Below are positions 16,720 to 27,600 of a stretch of 64,000 bases of DNA, piece by piece (the stretch's first letter is position 1; each line of letters starts with the position of its first letter). This DNA comes from Bacteroidales bacterium. Its GTDB lineage: Bacteria > Bacteroidota > Bacteroidia > Bacteroidales > F082. Under the pieces are notes generated by a model. That model saw nothing but the letters and a program-made list of their open reading frames with translations, was not told where the DNA came from and ran no database searches. The stretch is from contig JAFGYB010000001.1 of NCBI GenBank assembly GCA_016936355.1, positions 62,001 to 126,000 of the forward strand, written 5' to 3'. Made by a program: the position numbers and the translations under genes.

Positions 16720-17721
16720 TTAGTATTTATTGTTCTCATACCATTGGATGGTTTCTGTCATTCCTTTCAATAGGTCATAGGACGGAGTGAATTTAAATTC
16801 TTTGTGGAATGTATGGGAATCGCACAACCAGTTCATACTGTTCAACCCCCGGAATTTATCAGTGTTTAATAATACCTTTCTGTTCAAGAGCCTGGAAACC
16901 GGTTCGTTAATGAGCGCTATCCAGTGAATGATCCATCCCGGAAATACGATACGTATGGTTTTTTTTTGGATGAGTTTTTTGATCACTTTTACCAGGTCTC
17001 TGCTGGTATAGTATTGCCCGTCGGAGACAAAAAATATTTTTCCGGTCACATTCGATTCGACTGCCGTATAGACTGCATGAGCCAAATCCTTTACAAAGAT
17101 CAGACTAATATGTTGCCGGGTGCTTTTAATATAGATTTCAAAACCATTTCGGGCTGCCCGTATAATCTTAGTATAATCCTGATCTCTCGGGCCATAAACT
17201 CCGGTTGGTCGCAAAATTAGATAGGGAATAACCCTCTGGGATGTTAGAAAATGTTCGGCCTGTAATTTGCTTTTTCCGTACATGGAAATGGGGTGGGGAA
17301 TGGAGTTTTCGTCAACGGGCTGAAAATTTTTTTCATCACCGGGTCCCACAGCTTCCTGACTACTGATAAAGATGAATTTATCAGGTATGGAGTTGCTCTC
17401 AATGAGCGCATTGACCAGGTTTTGAGTATATTTTGTATTGATGGTGTAAAAATCGTCATGTTTCAAAACCTTGGTGGCACCCGCGTTGTGTATGATGTAT
17501 TGAAAACGGATTCCCTTTTGTTTGTATTCAGTCAACTGCTCAGATAGCTTTTGCTTATCGGACAAATCCATCATCCAAAAGTTGATTTTTGGGTCCGATA
17601 AAAACGCTTTGTTGCTGCTTTTTCTGATTCCGGCATATACCTGATAATTTCTTTTCAGGCCTTCTTCAACCAAGAAACTGCCGATAAATCCACTGGCTCC
17701 GGTGATCAACACATTCTTCAT
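16720..17721 (-). CDS. NAD(P)-dependent sugar epimerase/dehydratase (extended SDR)
   Basis: A 333-residue Rossmann-fold enzyme. GASGFIGSFL at 8-17 is the dinucleotide-binding GxxGxxG motif, MMDLSD near 50 the second strand acid, HNAGATK near 79 the structural NAG motif and YGKSK at 148-152 the catalytic Tyr and Lys. The C-terminal part (LRPTGVYGPRDQDY, then FVSDGQYYTSRDL) fits the family annotated as NAD-dependent epimerase/dehydratase. The substrate is unknown; nucleotide sugars and sterol-like compounds are both possible. Start ATG 17721 has a -7 box 38 nt upstream. It lies divergent from the acyl-CoA ligase gene. Confidence 0.85.
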   Translation of the reverse strand: MKNVLITGASGFIGSFLVEEGLKRNYQVYAGIRKSSNKAFLSDPKINFWMMDLSDKQKLSEQLTEYKQKGIRFQYIIHNAGATKVLKHDDFYTINTKYTQNLVNALIESNSIPDKFIFISSQEAVGPGDEKNFQPVDENSIPHPISMYGKSKLQAEHFLTSQRVIPYLILRPTGVYGPRDQDYTKIIRAARNGFEIYIKSTRQHISLIFVKDLAHAVYTAVESNVTGKIFFVSDGQYYTSRDLVKVIKKLIQKKTIRIVFPGWIIHWIALINEPVSRLLNRKVLLNTDKFRGLNSMNWLCDSHTFHKEFKFTPSYDLLKGMTETIQWYENNKY

Positions 17722-17759
17722 GTAAGGACTTTGTTGATTATTGGAAAATAAATTCTATT

Positions 17760-17767
17760 CAAAAGTA
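17760..17767 (-). promoter_or_regulatory. -7 promoter element for the SDR gene
   Basis: CAAAAGTA reads TACTTTTG on the minus strand, 38 nt before ATG 17721. No -33 element is evident. Confidence 0.45.
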
Positions 17768-17915
17768 CTCAAAAAGGAAAGTTAGTTGATGAGAAACGAC
17801 GGTTTAACTTTATTTTAACAACTTCCTTTAAGAGCAGGCAAAAGCCGATCATAATATATCAAAGATAGTTATTTATATGTATTTGATAATGAGTATTTTT
17901 AATAAGTTTATTTCC

Positions 17916-17948
17916 TTTGCTTCCATAAATTGTTTTTTCTTACATTTG
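17916..17948 (+). promoter_or_regulatory. Complete -33/-7 promoter for the acyl-CoA ligase gene
   Basis: TTTG (17916-17919), a 21-nt spacer and TACATTTG (17941-17948) fit both consensus elements. The box lies inside the longer open frame from 17930 and so supports ATG 17975 as the start. Confidence 0.68.
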
Positions 17949-17974
17949 TGAATACAACACATAACTCATCATCC

Positions 17975-19624
17975 ATGATTAAAGAAAATTTGTCTTCCTA
18001 TTTTTTGGAAGCTATTAAGAAAAACTTTGATTTGCCGGCCATTTCTGATTACGGTGGTAAAACATTGTCCTATAAAGAAGTGGGAGAGGCCCTTCAGAAA
18101 TTCCACATCACGTTTAAAAAAACCGGAATTAAAAAGGGGGACAAAATTGCTCTGATCGGAAAAAATTCAGCCAACTGGGGCGTTGCCTATCTGGCAGTAG
18201 TTACCTACGGCGCTGTCATTGTACCTATTTTGCCCGACTTTTTAGTGAAAGATGTACACTACATTGTTAACCATAGTGAGTCGAAAGTACTGTTTGCAGC
18301 TTCTTCCATCTGGTCTAAGCTGGATGTGGAGCAGATGCCGGATCTGAAATATGTTTTTGGCGTGGAAGAGTTGATGCCGTTGTACTCACGCATCGAACAT
18401 CTGGATGAAGTGATTCATTCGCTCAACGGATGGTTGAAGGAAAAGTTCCCCAAAGGATTAACGGCCGAACACTACGATTTTCCGCTCATTAATAATTCGG
18501 ATTTGGCAGAAATCAGTTATACATCCGGGACCACAGGTTTTTCAAAGGGTGTTATGTTGTTGCACAACAGCCTCGCAGCTAATATTCGTTTTGCTCAAAA
18601 TCATATGCCTTTGTTGCCGGGGGACAAAATTGTTTCCTTCTTACCGTTGGCTCATGCCTATGGTTTGGCTTTTGAATTTTTATTCCCGTTTTCGCTGGGA
18701 TGCCACATCACTTTTTTAACGAAAACGCCAACCCCGGCCATCATTACGAAAGCATTCCAGGAAATCAGACCCCGTTTGATCTTGTCGGTTCCGCTGGTGA
18801 TTGAAAAGATTTATAAGAAAAGAATCTTACCGGTAATCAGGAAAGCTCCTTTGAAATACCTGCTGAAAACCCCTGGAGTCAATAAATTATTGTACAAAAA
18901 GGTGTTGACCAGTGTTAGTGAAGGATTTGGTGGCAATTTTACAGAGGTCGTAGTAGGAGGAGCTGCGTTGAGTGAGGAAATCGAAAGTTTTTTCAAAAAA
19001 ATTGGTTTCCCCATAACAGTTGGCTATGGTATGACCGAATGCGGTCCGTTGATTTCCTATGTTTCACCCAAAGAAGCTAAATTAGGATCCTGCGGGAAGG
19101 CAGTCGATTCTCTGGAAGTCAGGATTGACTCCGAAGATCCGCAACATAAAGTGGGAGAAATTCTGATGAAAGGTGAAAATGTAATGGTCGGATACTACAA
19201 AAACAAAGAAGCGACTGATTTGGCCATAGATAAAGACGGATGGCTCCATTCCGGGGACCTGGGTATCATTGATAACGAAGGTTTTATCTTCATTAAAGGA
19301 AGAAGTAAAAGTATGATTCTCGGACCCTCCGGACAAAATATTTATCCCGAAGAAATTGAAGCCCTGATTAACAACAGAGCCTGTGTAGCCGAATCGTTGG
19401 TTGTACAGAGGGATGAACGGATTGTAGCGTTGATTTATCCCGATGAGGAAGTGGTTAAATCCATGAATATGACTCAGAAAGAACTGGAGGAAAAACTTGA
19501 ATTATACAGAAAAGAGCTCAACGGTCATTTCCCCTCTTATATGGCTGTAACCCGCATGGTTATTCATGCTGAACCCTTTGAGAAAACGCCCAAACAAAGT
19601 ATCAAACGTTTCCTCTATCAGTAG
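17975..19624 (+). CDS. Long-chain acyl-CoA synthetase (AMP-forming)
   Basis: A 549-residue ANL-superfamily enzyme that activates fatty acids to acyl-CoA through an acyl-AMP. The AMP-binding loop YTSGTTGFSKG is at 182-192, FLPLAHAYGL near 225 is the linker region, GYGMTECGP the adenine motif and LHSGDLG the ribose-binding Asp motif. The C-terminal Lys domain includes GRSKSMILGPSGQNIYPEE, and KTPKQSIKRF near the end supplies the catalytic Lys. The frame extends to 17930, but the promoter lies there, so ATG 17975 (MIKENLSSYF) is chosen. The nuclease gene follows after 15 bp. Chain-length specificity cannot be told. Confidence 0.92.
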   Translation: MIKENLSSYFLEAIKKNFDLPAISDYGGKTLSYKEVGEALQKFHITFKKTGIKKGDKIALIGKNSANWGVAYLAVVTYGAVIVPILPDFLVKDVHYIVNHSESKVLFAASSIWSKLDVEQMPDLKYVFGVEELMPLYSRIEHLDEVIHSLNGWLKEKFPKGLTAEHYDFPLINNSDLAEISYTSGTTGFSKGVMLLHNSLAANIRFAQNHMPLLPGDKIVSFLPLAHAYGLAFEFLFPFSLGCHITFLTKTPTPAIITKAFQEIRPRLILSVPLVIEKIYKKRILPVIRKAPLKYLLKTPGVNKLLYKKVLTSVSEGFGGNFTEVVVGGAALSEEIESFFKKIGFPITVGYGMTECGPLISYVSPKEAKLGSCGKAVDSLEVRIDSEDPQHKVGEILMKGENVMVGYYKNKEATDLAIDKDGWLHSGDLGIIDNEGFIFIKGRSKSMILGPSGQNIYPEEIEALINNRACVAESLVVQRDERIVALIYPDEEVVKSMNMTQKELEEKLELYRKELNGHFPSYMAVTRMVIHAEPFEKTPKQSIKRFLYQ

Positions 19625-19639
19625 AATAATTGGAACCTA

Positions 19640-22441
19640 ATGGCAGAACAGCAAAAATTTTTAGAAAAAGTTGCGGATTTTCTGTTGGAGAAGTGTTCGG
19701 ACGGTTTTACCGATACCGTTGTTGTGTTTCCCAATCATCGGTCCATAGTTTTCCTGAAAAAGTACTTAAGTCGGAAAACTGCTGGTGATTTGTGGTTACC
19801 CGATATGGTGACCATTGATGAACTGATGATTCAACTGTCAGGACTAACAGTAGTTGATCCTTTGCTTGCAGAATTTGAACTGTTTAAAATCCATTCACAA
19901 ATTGCCGGTTCAGAAGCCAGGAGTCTCGATGACTTTTTAGGGTGGGCACCACTTATTTTAAACGATTTCAGTGATATTGACTATTACCTCGCAGACACCG
20001 GAAAACTTTTTGACGAGCTTTCGGAAATCAAGGTCCTGGAAAAGTGGAATCTGGGTGAGCAACCTCTGACAGACCTGCAAAAAAATTACCTGGAATTCTT
20101 TCGCTCTTTAACGGTTTATTATACCAAATTACACCAACAGTTTCTGAAAAAGAACCTGTCGTATAAGGCTATGGCTTATCGATATGTAGCTGAACATACG
20201 GATGTGGTCTTGGAAAAGGGAACGGACTGGAATCATTTTATTTTTGCCGGAATCAATGCTCTGACACCATCGGAAATAGCTGTAGTAAAGGCGTTAAAGG
20301 ATCGGACATTGGTTGATTTTCTGGTGGATGCAGATCGTTTTTATTTCGATAATCAGGGGAAGAATACTCACGAAGCATCTGTTTTTCTGAAAAAATCGGT
20401 GAAGGAACTTCATTTGGACCCGGTACAGTGGATTGAACGGCATTTACTGGATGATCAGAAGAAAATTGAAGTAGTGGGTGTGCCCCAACAGATGGGACAG
20501 GTCCGTTTTGCGGGAACTAAGTTGTTTGAATGGATAACTGAAAATCCCGAAAACCTGCAAAATACGGCTGTAGTATTGGCTGATGAGGGCTTGCTCATGC
20601 CTCTGCTCAGTTATGTTCCAATTGAAACGATGGATAATAAACCTATTCCTTATAATGTGACCTTGGGGTATTCTTTGTCTGAGAGTCCTTTGTTTCATTT
20701 AGTTTCCGGCTGGCTGGATTTGTTGATTGTACAGCAAAATTCAAGTGCTAAATTTCCACTGAACGAAGTGATGATCTTCCTGAAAAACCCTGTTTTTGAG
20801 CTGTTTTCTCCTGCAACGTTAAGTGATCTTATTACAAAACTTAAGCAGGAAAATAATTCATTTATAGAACCGGAGAAACTGAAGCTATTTTGCGATCAAA
20901 CTGAAAACAGAAACTTGTTCAATCTGTTTTTCAGTCCGGGTGTTGGATTCGATAAATTGTTGCATCATTTGATTCGTTTCTTACAGGAAGTACAGAAGCC
21001 TTTGGAAGAACATCACGGACTATTACATTCTCAGGTGTCGTTGCTTTTCAGGGTGCTGAAGAATTTGTCGATTGTGCTGGATAATGTTTCAGGGCTTGGT
21101 CTCCAGGCATTTCGTAAAATTTTACTTCGGGAAATTCAAAGGCAGCAGGTAAGCCTTAAAGGAGAGCCGTTAACGGGAGTTCAGATTATGGGATTGCTCG
21201 AAACCCGGAACCTGGATTTTAAGAATTTAATCATTTTAAGTGCCAATGAAGGAATTTTGCCCAAAACCGGTTTCCAGGATTCTTTTATTCCGTTTGATTT
21301 AAAAAGATCCTATGGTATGCCTTTGCCCAACAACAAAACATCCGTATTTTCTTATCATGTATTCCGGCTTCTGCAACGGGCAGAAAATATTGTCTTTGTG
21401 TACAATACAGAACCCGATGTATTGGGAGGTGGTGAACCCAGCAGATTCATTCTTCAAATGGAACAGGAACTGATGCGGGCTAACCCACGCATCCAATTCA
21501 CCAAAAGAATTTTACCCATAGCGGTCAAAAATACAGAGCTGGGCTCTGATATTTTGATAGAACGTACTGCTACTGTTAAGAATAAACTCAGTGAACTGGC
21601 TCAATCAGGAATAGCCCCTTCGGCCATCAACTCATTCGTTAATTGTTCGTTGCAATTTTATTTTAAATATGTGTTGAGAACAAAAGTGCCTGATAATTCC
21701 GAAAAGGCCATTGAATCAGATACATTTGGGAATGTGATTCACGGAGTTTTACAAAAAATCTACAGTCAATTTAGAGGTGAAAACATCGATCGGACTGTGT
21801 TGAAGACCACCATTCAAGAGTTGGATCCCTTACTTGCTGAACAATTCCAAAAACACTATGGTCAGAGCGATTTCGTTTATGGCAAGAATCGCTTGATCTA
21901 TCAGGTAGCCAAAGAATATCTGCGACGATTTCTTGAATCCGAAGCTGATGCAAAACAGGCTAGAAAATTAATGGCCGTTGAATTACCTTTGTCACATCAG
22001 ATGCAAATAGATGGAATGTCAATTCTTTTTAAGGGTAAGATTGATCGCGTGGATGAATATGCGGGTGGTATGGTTCAGATTCTGGACTATAAAACCGGCA
22101 GGGTAGACAATAAGGATGTGAAAGCTAAAGACCTGAATCTGTTGTATGATGATCCCCAGTTTTCGAAGGCCCTTCAGGTAGCCAGTTATGGATGGCTTTT
22201 TCACAAAAATAATCCAGGTACGGCATCGTTACAGGCTGGTTTGATCAGTCTGAGATCTGCATCCGGTCAGATTCAAAATGTTTCCTATAATGATGAGAAT
22301 TTACTGTTGTGGATGACACAATTCGAAACAGGATTAGTACACTTATTGAAGCAAATCTTTTTGGATGAAGAACCTTTTTCCCGGACCCGGGATATCAATC
22401 GTTGCACCTATTGTGACTTCAAAAATTTGTGCAACCGGTAA
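19640..22441 (+). CDS. AddB-like PD-(D/E)XK nuclease with iron-sulfur cysteines
   Basis: A 933-residue protein. The N-terminal and middle parts resemble the inactivated helicase of AddB/RexB (VVVFPNHRSIVFLKKYL near 27-43, then LETRNLDFKNLIILSANEG near 518), with no Walker A motif. The C-terminal nuclease domain has GNVIHGVLQKIYSQF, GKIDRVDEY (Asp802) and ILDYKTGR (Asp816, Lys818). Four cysteines fit the [4Fe-4S] pattern of AddB: Cys669 (FVNCSLQFYF) and CTYCDFKNLC at the end (922, 925, 931). Expected role: resection of DNA double-strand breaks together with an AddA helicase-nuclease, which is not in this window. It is 15 bp behind the acyl-CoA ligase, probably the same transcript. Confidence 0.85.
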   Translation: MAEQQKFLEKVADFLLEKCSDGFTDTVVVFPNHRSIVFLKKYLSRKTAGDLWLPDMVTIDELMIQLSGLTVVDPLLAEFELFKIHSQIAGSEARSLDDFLGWAPLILNDFSDIDYYLADTGKLFDELSEIKVLEKWNLGEQPLTDLQKNYLEFFRSLTVYYTKLHQQFLKKNLSYKAMAYRYVAEHTDVVLEKGTDWNHFIFAGINALTPSEIAVVKALKDRTLVDFLVDADRFYFDNQGKNTHEASVFLKKSVKELHLDPVQWIERHLLDDQKKIEVVGVPQQMGQVRFAGTKLFEWITENPENLQNTAVVLADEGLLMPLLSYVPIETMDNKPIPYNVTLGYSLSESPLFHLVSGWLDLLIVQQNSSAKFPLNEVMIFLKNPVFELFSPATLSDLITKLKQENNSFIEPEKLKLFCDQTENRNLFNLFFSPGVGFDKLLHHLIRFLQEVQKPLEEHHGLLHSQVSLLFRVLKNLSIVLDNVSGLGLQAFRKILLREIQRQQVSLKGEPLTGVQIMGLLETRNLDFKNLIILSANEGILPKTGFQDSFIPFDLKRSYGMPLPNNKTSVFSYHVFRLLQRAENIVFVYNTEPDVLGGGEPSRFILQMEQELMRANPRIQFTKRILPIAVKNTELGSDILIERTATVKNKLSELAQSGIAPSAINSFVNCSLQFYFKYVLRTKVPDNSEKAIESDTFGNVIHGVLQKIYSQFRGENIDRTVLKTTIQELDPLLAEQFQKHYGQSDFVYGKNRLIYQVAKEYLRRFLESEADAKQARKLMAVELPLSHQMQIDGMSILFKGKIDRVDEYAGGMVQILDYKTGRVDNKDVKAKDLNLLYDDPQFSKALQVASYGWLFHKNNPGTASLQAGLISLRSASGQIQNVSYNDENLLLWMTQFETGLVHLLKQIFLDEEPFSRTRDINRCTYCDFKNLCNR

Positions 22442-22512
22442 CTTCCTGAAATATTCACAATTTACTGTTTTAAACACGGCAATCCTTGTCGTTTCCTGAA
22501 TAAAAAATTGTT

Positions 22513-22520
22513 TATATTTG
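22513..22520 (+). promoter_or_regulatory. -7 promoter element for the kinase/CheR/CheB operon
   Basis: TATATTTG lies 53 nt before the ATG at 22574. TTG at 22486-22488 is 24 nt upstream. It probably drives all four genes to 30490. Confidence 0.5.
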
Positions 22521-22573
22521 CTTACTGCAGAAGCATTTTTTAAATCTATTTTCAGGAATTTAAGTAACACTTT

Positions 22574-24613
22574 ATGGGAAAGAAAAAATACAATATTCTT
22601 TTGGTGGATGACAGGCCTGAGAACCTCTTAACGCTGGAAGGAATATTAGATAGCCCTGAATTTAACCTGGTCAAAGCTTCATCCGGGAATGAGGCCTTGG
22701 GCTTGTTGCTCGAATATAATTTTGCATTGGTTTTAATGGATGTACAGATGCCCGGAATGGATGGCTTTGAGACAGCTGAAATCATGCGAAGCAACGATCG
22801 AACCAAACACATTCCCATTATCTTCATTACAGCCATCAGCAAACAAAGAAAACACATCTTTCAGGGCTATGAATCCGGGGCTGTGGACTATTTATACAAG
22901 CCGTTGGATATGGAAATTCTGAAGAGTAAGATCTCGGCTTTTATCGAATTTTTCAAATACAAAGAGGCATTGGAAGAAACTACCAATGCCTTGCAAAACA
23001 CCATAGAAGAACTGCATTCGGCCAAAGAAGAGGCAGAAACTGCCAACAGGGCCAAAAGTTCGTTCCTGGCATCAATGAGTCATGAGATCAGAACCCCGCT
23101 GAACGGGATTATTGGAGTGGCTGAACTGGGGCTGCTGGATAAAGATTTGGCACCGATGGACGCTGAACGCTATCTGGACATAAAAACTTCAGGTCAGAAC
23201 CTGCTTGAAATCATCAACGATATCCTGGATATTTCTAAAATTGAAGCCAGTAAACTGGATCTGGAGGAAATTGATTTTAGTCTGCGGGATATTATCGACA
23301 AAGTGATTAAAATCATACAGGTTCAACTGAAAGACGGGTCGTTTGAGCTGGTTGTGGATATGGACCCTCAGATTCCGGATGGAATCATCGGAGATCCTTT
23401 GCGTTTGAGGCAGATTCTAACCAATTTACTGAGCAATGCGGTGAAATTTACCCATAATGGTTATGTCAAACTGGTAGTCAACATGGTGGACCTGATTGAG
23501 GAACAAATCAGGTTGCATTTTGAAGTAATTGACACGGGTGAAGGCATTGCTCCTGAAAAACAAAAAATACTTTTTGAACAGTATACACAGGCTGATTCTT
23601 CGGTAGCCCGTCAGTTTGGTGGTACCGGACTCGGACTCAGCATTGCACGGAAACTGGTGAATTTGATGGGAGGAGATATTGAACTGGAAAGTGATGTGGA
23701 TCTGGGGAGTAAGTTTTATTTTTCACTGAATCTGATCACTGGTGATCAAAATTATGAACCCAAAGAACTGAATGTTGCCGATTCGTTTGCCCATAAAAAA
23801 GTGCTTATTGTTGATGATCATCATGAAACAATAAATGCTTTTAAGCGATTGATGGAATTTTGGGATTTTAAAGTTGTCTGGGGCAAATCTCTCGAAGAAG
23901 GAACAAAATTGTTGGGAAAAGAGGATTTTGATCTTGTTTTCATTGATTTCAACCTCGAAAATAAAGATCCCGAAGAAATTCTTGACAAAATGAAATCGGC
24001 CAGAAAAGGAGTAAAAATTGTATTTCTGACTTCGACAAAATCCAGTTTGGCCATTGACCGAATCAAAAAACTGGGTTCTTATCAGTTTTTGCTAAAACCC
24101 CTGCAGCAGAATGACCTGAAATATCTTCTGGAAGGTAAGACCAACGAAAGCATGGTGAAAGAACAGATCAAGAAGGTTATTCACGATCAGGAATTACAGC
24201 ATACAGAACCCGGTCAAAAGAAATTGCCGTTTGGAGCGACCGGAAAGATTCTGGTGGCAGAAGATCAGATCATTAATCAGAAAGTGATTTCGCAGTTCCT
24301 TACCCGGAAGGGGTGGGAAGTGGATGTAGTAGATAACGGACAGAAAGCGCTGGATACTATCAAAGAATCCCACGATAAGTATTTCATGGTTTTAATGGAT
24401 GTTCAGATGCCCGAGATGGATGGTTTTGAATCAACTGTCAGGGTACGGGAATTTGAACTTGAAAACGGAGGTCATATTCCGATCATTGCGATGACGGCTC
24501 TTGCCATGGTCGGCGACAAAGAAAAATGTATTGCTGCAGGCATGGATGACTACCTGACCAAGCCTATCAATCCTGATGAATTGTATGAGGTAGTTGAAAG
24601 ATACCAGAAATAA
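22574..24613 (+). CDS. Hybrid histidine kinase, REC-HisKA-HATPase-REC-REC
   Basis: A 679-residue soluble signalling protein without membrane segments. REC1 at about 6-125 has the acceptor Asp56 ([10 protein letters not shown]). A short coiled coil (131-160) leads to HisKA with His170 ([12 protein letters not shown]). The ATPase domain has N-box [17 protein letters not shown] and [12 protein letters not shown]2 at about 408-520 (VLIVDDHHE, Asp458 in FIDFN) lacks the usual Asp-Met/Leu-Pro tail and may be partly degenerate. REC3 at about 557-677 has Asp609 ([10 protein letters not shown]). It likely takes a signal from another kinase through REC1. It heads a four-gene unit with a second hybrid kinase, CheR and CheB, each separated by no more than 14 bp. 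Confidence 0.93.
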   Translation: MGKKKYNILLVDDRPENLLTLEGILDSPEFNLVKASSGNEALGLLLEYNFALVLMDVQMPGMDGFETAEIMRSNDRTKHIPIIFITAISKQRKHIFQGYESGAVDYLYKPLDMEILKSKISAFIEFFKYKEALEETTNALQNTIEELHSAKEEAETANRAKSSFLASMSHEIRTPLNGIIGVAELGLLDKDLAPMDAERYLDIKTSGQNLLEIINDILDISKIEASKLDLEEIDFSLRDIIDKVIKIIQVQLKDGSFELVVDMDPQIPDGIIGDPLRLRQILTNLLSNAVKFTHNGYVKLVVNMVDLIEEQIRLHFEVIDTGEGIAPEKQKILFEQYTQADSSVARQFGGTGLGLSIARKLVNLMGGDIELESDVDLGSKFYFSLNLITGDQNYEPKELNVADSFAHKKVLIVDDHHETINAFKRLMEFWDFKVVWGKSLEEGTKLLGKEDFDLVFIDFNLENKDPEEILDKMKSARKGVKIVFLTSTKSSLAIDRIKKLGSYQFLLKPLQQNDLKYLLEGKTNESMVKEQIKKVIHDQELQHTEPGQKKLPFGATGKILVAEDQIINQKVISQFLTRKGWEVDVVDNGQKALDTIKESHDKYFMVLMDVQMPEMDGFESTVRVREFELENGGHIPIIAMTALAMVGDKEKCIAAGMDDYLTKPINPDELYEVVERYQK

Positions 24614-24627
24614 AAGTACTGCGAAAC

Positions 24628-27600
24628 ATGAAGTCCAAAGAAAAGAATGAATACATTGATTACAATGAAACCAATCGTTGGGAACGGCTAAAGTTTTCGC
24701 TGCGTACCTGGCGTAATATTGGAGTAGGTAAATCGCTGTTTATCTGGTTTCTGGCCATATCCTTTGTTCCTCTGGCAGCCGTTAGTTTCATCAATTACCT
24801 GAACGCCTATCAGGGGTTAACCATTGTAGCGGAGAAATCGCTGAACTCTTCGTCCCAGTTGCGGTTGAAATACATTTATACGTTTTTCGACGAGGCCAGT
24901 GATTATCTGAAGATCAACAGTGATTCAAAGTTAAAAAAGGAGCAGTTTTCGAAACTCGAAGAGGCGTTTCGAAAGAGTAAACAAAATGCCAATCAATTTG
25001 TAAATTCGGATCCCTGGAAAAAGCTGACACATTCGCTGGAAGTAGAAATTAAACCTTCGCTGAAACTCCAGGGATTTTATGACATGCTGTTTATCGATAC
25101 CCGTGGGAACATTCTTTTCCGTACCAAGCCTGATTCGGATCTGGGGGATAATGTTTTTCGGGGAAGTCTGGAAAATTCGAAACTGGCCCGGACACTCAGA
25201 AACAGTCTGGAGGAACATAAGATGCTTTTCTCTGATCTGGAACATTACGAACCCAGCCTCGGAATGATTTCCGGTTTTTTTGTGGATCCGATGGTCGGTG
25301 ATCATAACAAAACCATTGGTTTTCTGGTGCTTCAAATCAATATGCAAAGCATTAATGATATGATCCAGCAGGAGGCAGGATACGGTAAAACAGGGGAGGC
25401 TTTTCTTATTGGCAGCGATCTGCTCCTTCGGTCAGCCACCCGTTTCGGGAGTGAAAACGAAATCCTTAAAAAGAAAATTGACAATAAAAAAACCAGGGAA
25501 TGGCTCGATTATCTGAAGCACAGGGACGATAAAGCTTATTTAAAGGCCAATGAACTGGACGAAGAAAGAGTAACTACGTTCAATGCCAATGGAAAAGGCA
25601 ATTGGGTATTGGGTATTTACAGAAATTTGAACCGGCTCGATCAGTATGGTGTGCACTGGGCATTGGTAGAGGAGATATCCCATTCGGAAGCATTTGCCTA
25701 TGCGCGCAAGCTGTCGGATATGGTAAAACTCAGTTTTCTCATCACCATTTTAGTAGTAGTATTTATCTCCATATTGGTAACCCGTTGGTTTGTGAATCCG
25801 ATCAAGCATTTGTCGTCCTGGGGAAAACAGATTTCAACAGGCCACTTGATTGAAAAAGATGTCAAGGCTCCGCACAACGAAATTGGCGAAATGAAGGACA
25901 CGTTTAACAGATTGGTTAAAGCACTGATCAGTTATGCGGATATTGCCCAATTGGTTGCCAAAGGAGACCTTTCCAAGAGGGTTCAGGAACGCAGTGAAGA
26001 AGATGTACTGGCCCAGTCTCTGAACCAGATGGTTGAAAGTTTTCGCTCGGTGGTTCAACAGGCGAATCAGATTGCTGAAGGCGATTATGATACATTTATC
26101 AAACCGCGCAGCGAACATGATGCGTTGGGAAAAGCGTTGTTTAAAATGACGGAGACCCTGCGAACCAATGATGAGAAATTCAAGAATGAAGACTGGTTGA
26201 AATCCGGGTTGAATGAGCTGGACAATGTACTCAAAGGGAAAAATAACCTGAAAGAAATGGCCGATGCCATTGTTACCTTCTTTGCGACTTATCTTGAAAG
26301 TCAGATGGGGGTGTTGTATCTGTTCGATGCAGAAGAAGAGAAGCTTAAATTTACTTCGGGATTTGCAGTCTCAGAGAGATCACAAAATATTAAAAAGGAA
26401 TTTGCACCCGGAGAAGGAATCATTGGTCAGGTCTTTAAAGACGGTAAGAAACAAATTATTACACAAAAGGATCAGAAGGAAGCAACCATTGATTTAGGTC
26501 TGGGTGAAAAGAATCCCCAAAGTCTGATCGTTGTACCGTTTTCATTTGAGAACAGCGTCGTTGGGGTAATGGAACTGGCATCTGTAACCAAGATCACGGA
26601 CCTGCAGTTACAGTTTATTGATCTGTCGGCTCAGGATCTTGCCCTGGCAGTGATCACACTTCAGTCTAATCTGAAGGTGCGTGAATTGCTCGTACAAACT
26701 CAGGAACAGGCTAAGATTCTTGAAGTGCAACAGGAGGAGCTCAGACAAGCCAACGAAGAACTCCAGGAACAAACCACTGCCTTAAAGAAATCGGAGGAAA
26801 ATCTGCAGACCCAGCAGGAAGAACTCAAAGTCACCAACGAAGAACTGGAAGAGCGTACCAAAGCGCTTGAAATCCAACGGGATGCTATCAAACGAAAAAA
26901 TCGAGAACTGGAAGATGCCCGGAAAGAAATTGAGAAAAAGGCACACGATCTGGAACAAGCAAGCCGGTATAAATCAGAGTTTCTGGCCAATATGTCACAC
27001 GAACTCAGAACACCGCTCAACAGTATCATTGTATTGTCCCAGTTGCTGAACGATAATAAAAACCATAACCTCACTCCCAAAGAACAGGAGTTTGCGAAAA
27101 CCATCAATTCATCAGGCCTTGATCTGCTTAGCCTGATCAATGACATCCTCGATTTATCGAAAGTTGAATCGGGTCGCATTGATCTGAATATAGAGCGCTT
27201 GTATGTGGATGATATGATTGAATTTGTCGAAGGAAATTTTGCTCCCATTCTGGAAGAGAAAAAACTCAAACTGGAAATTGCAAAGGGTGATCCTCTGCCT
27301 GAATTCATTGAAACCGATGCTCAAAGGGTGCAACAAGTAATCAAGAATCTGATTTCCAATGCCATCAAATTCACAGAAGAAGGGAGTATTACCTTTGAGA
27401 TTTCTCTGGAACAGGATCCTCACAGAATTAAAAAGCTGGGGATGAAAGAAAAACAACTACTGGCTCTTACTGTTCGCGATACAGGGATCGGCATTCCCAA
27501 AGAAAAGCAGGACGTCATCTTTGAAGCCTTCAAGCAGGCTGATGGAACCACCAGTCGCAAATACGGCGGGACAGGCCTGGGGCTGAGTATTTCCAGAAGT

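Noticed and set aside
26700-27308. 202-residue Ser-rich open frame on the minus strand
   Set aside because: Antisense shadow of the coiled coil and HisKA segment of the large kinase; Ser and Arg runs mirror Glu/Gln/Leu codons.
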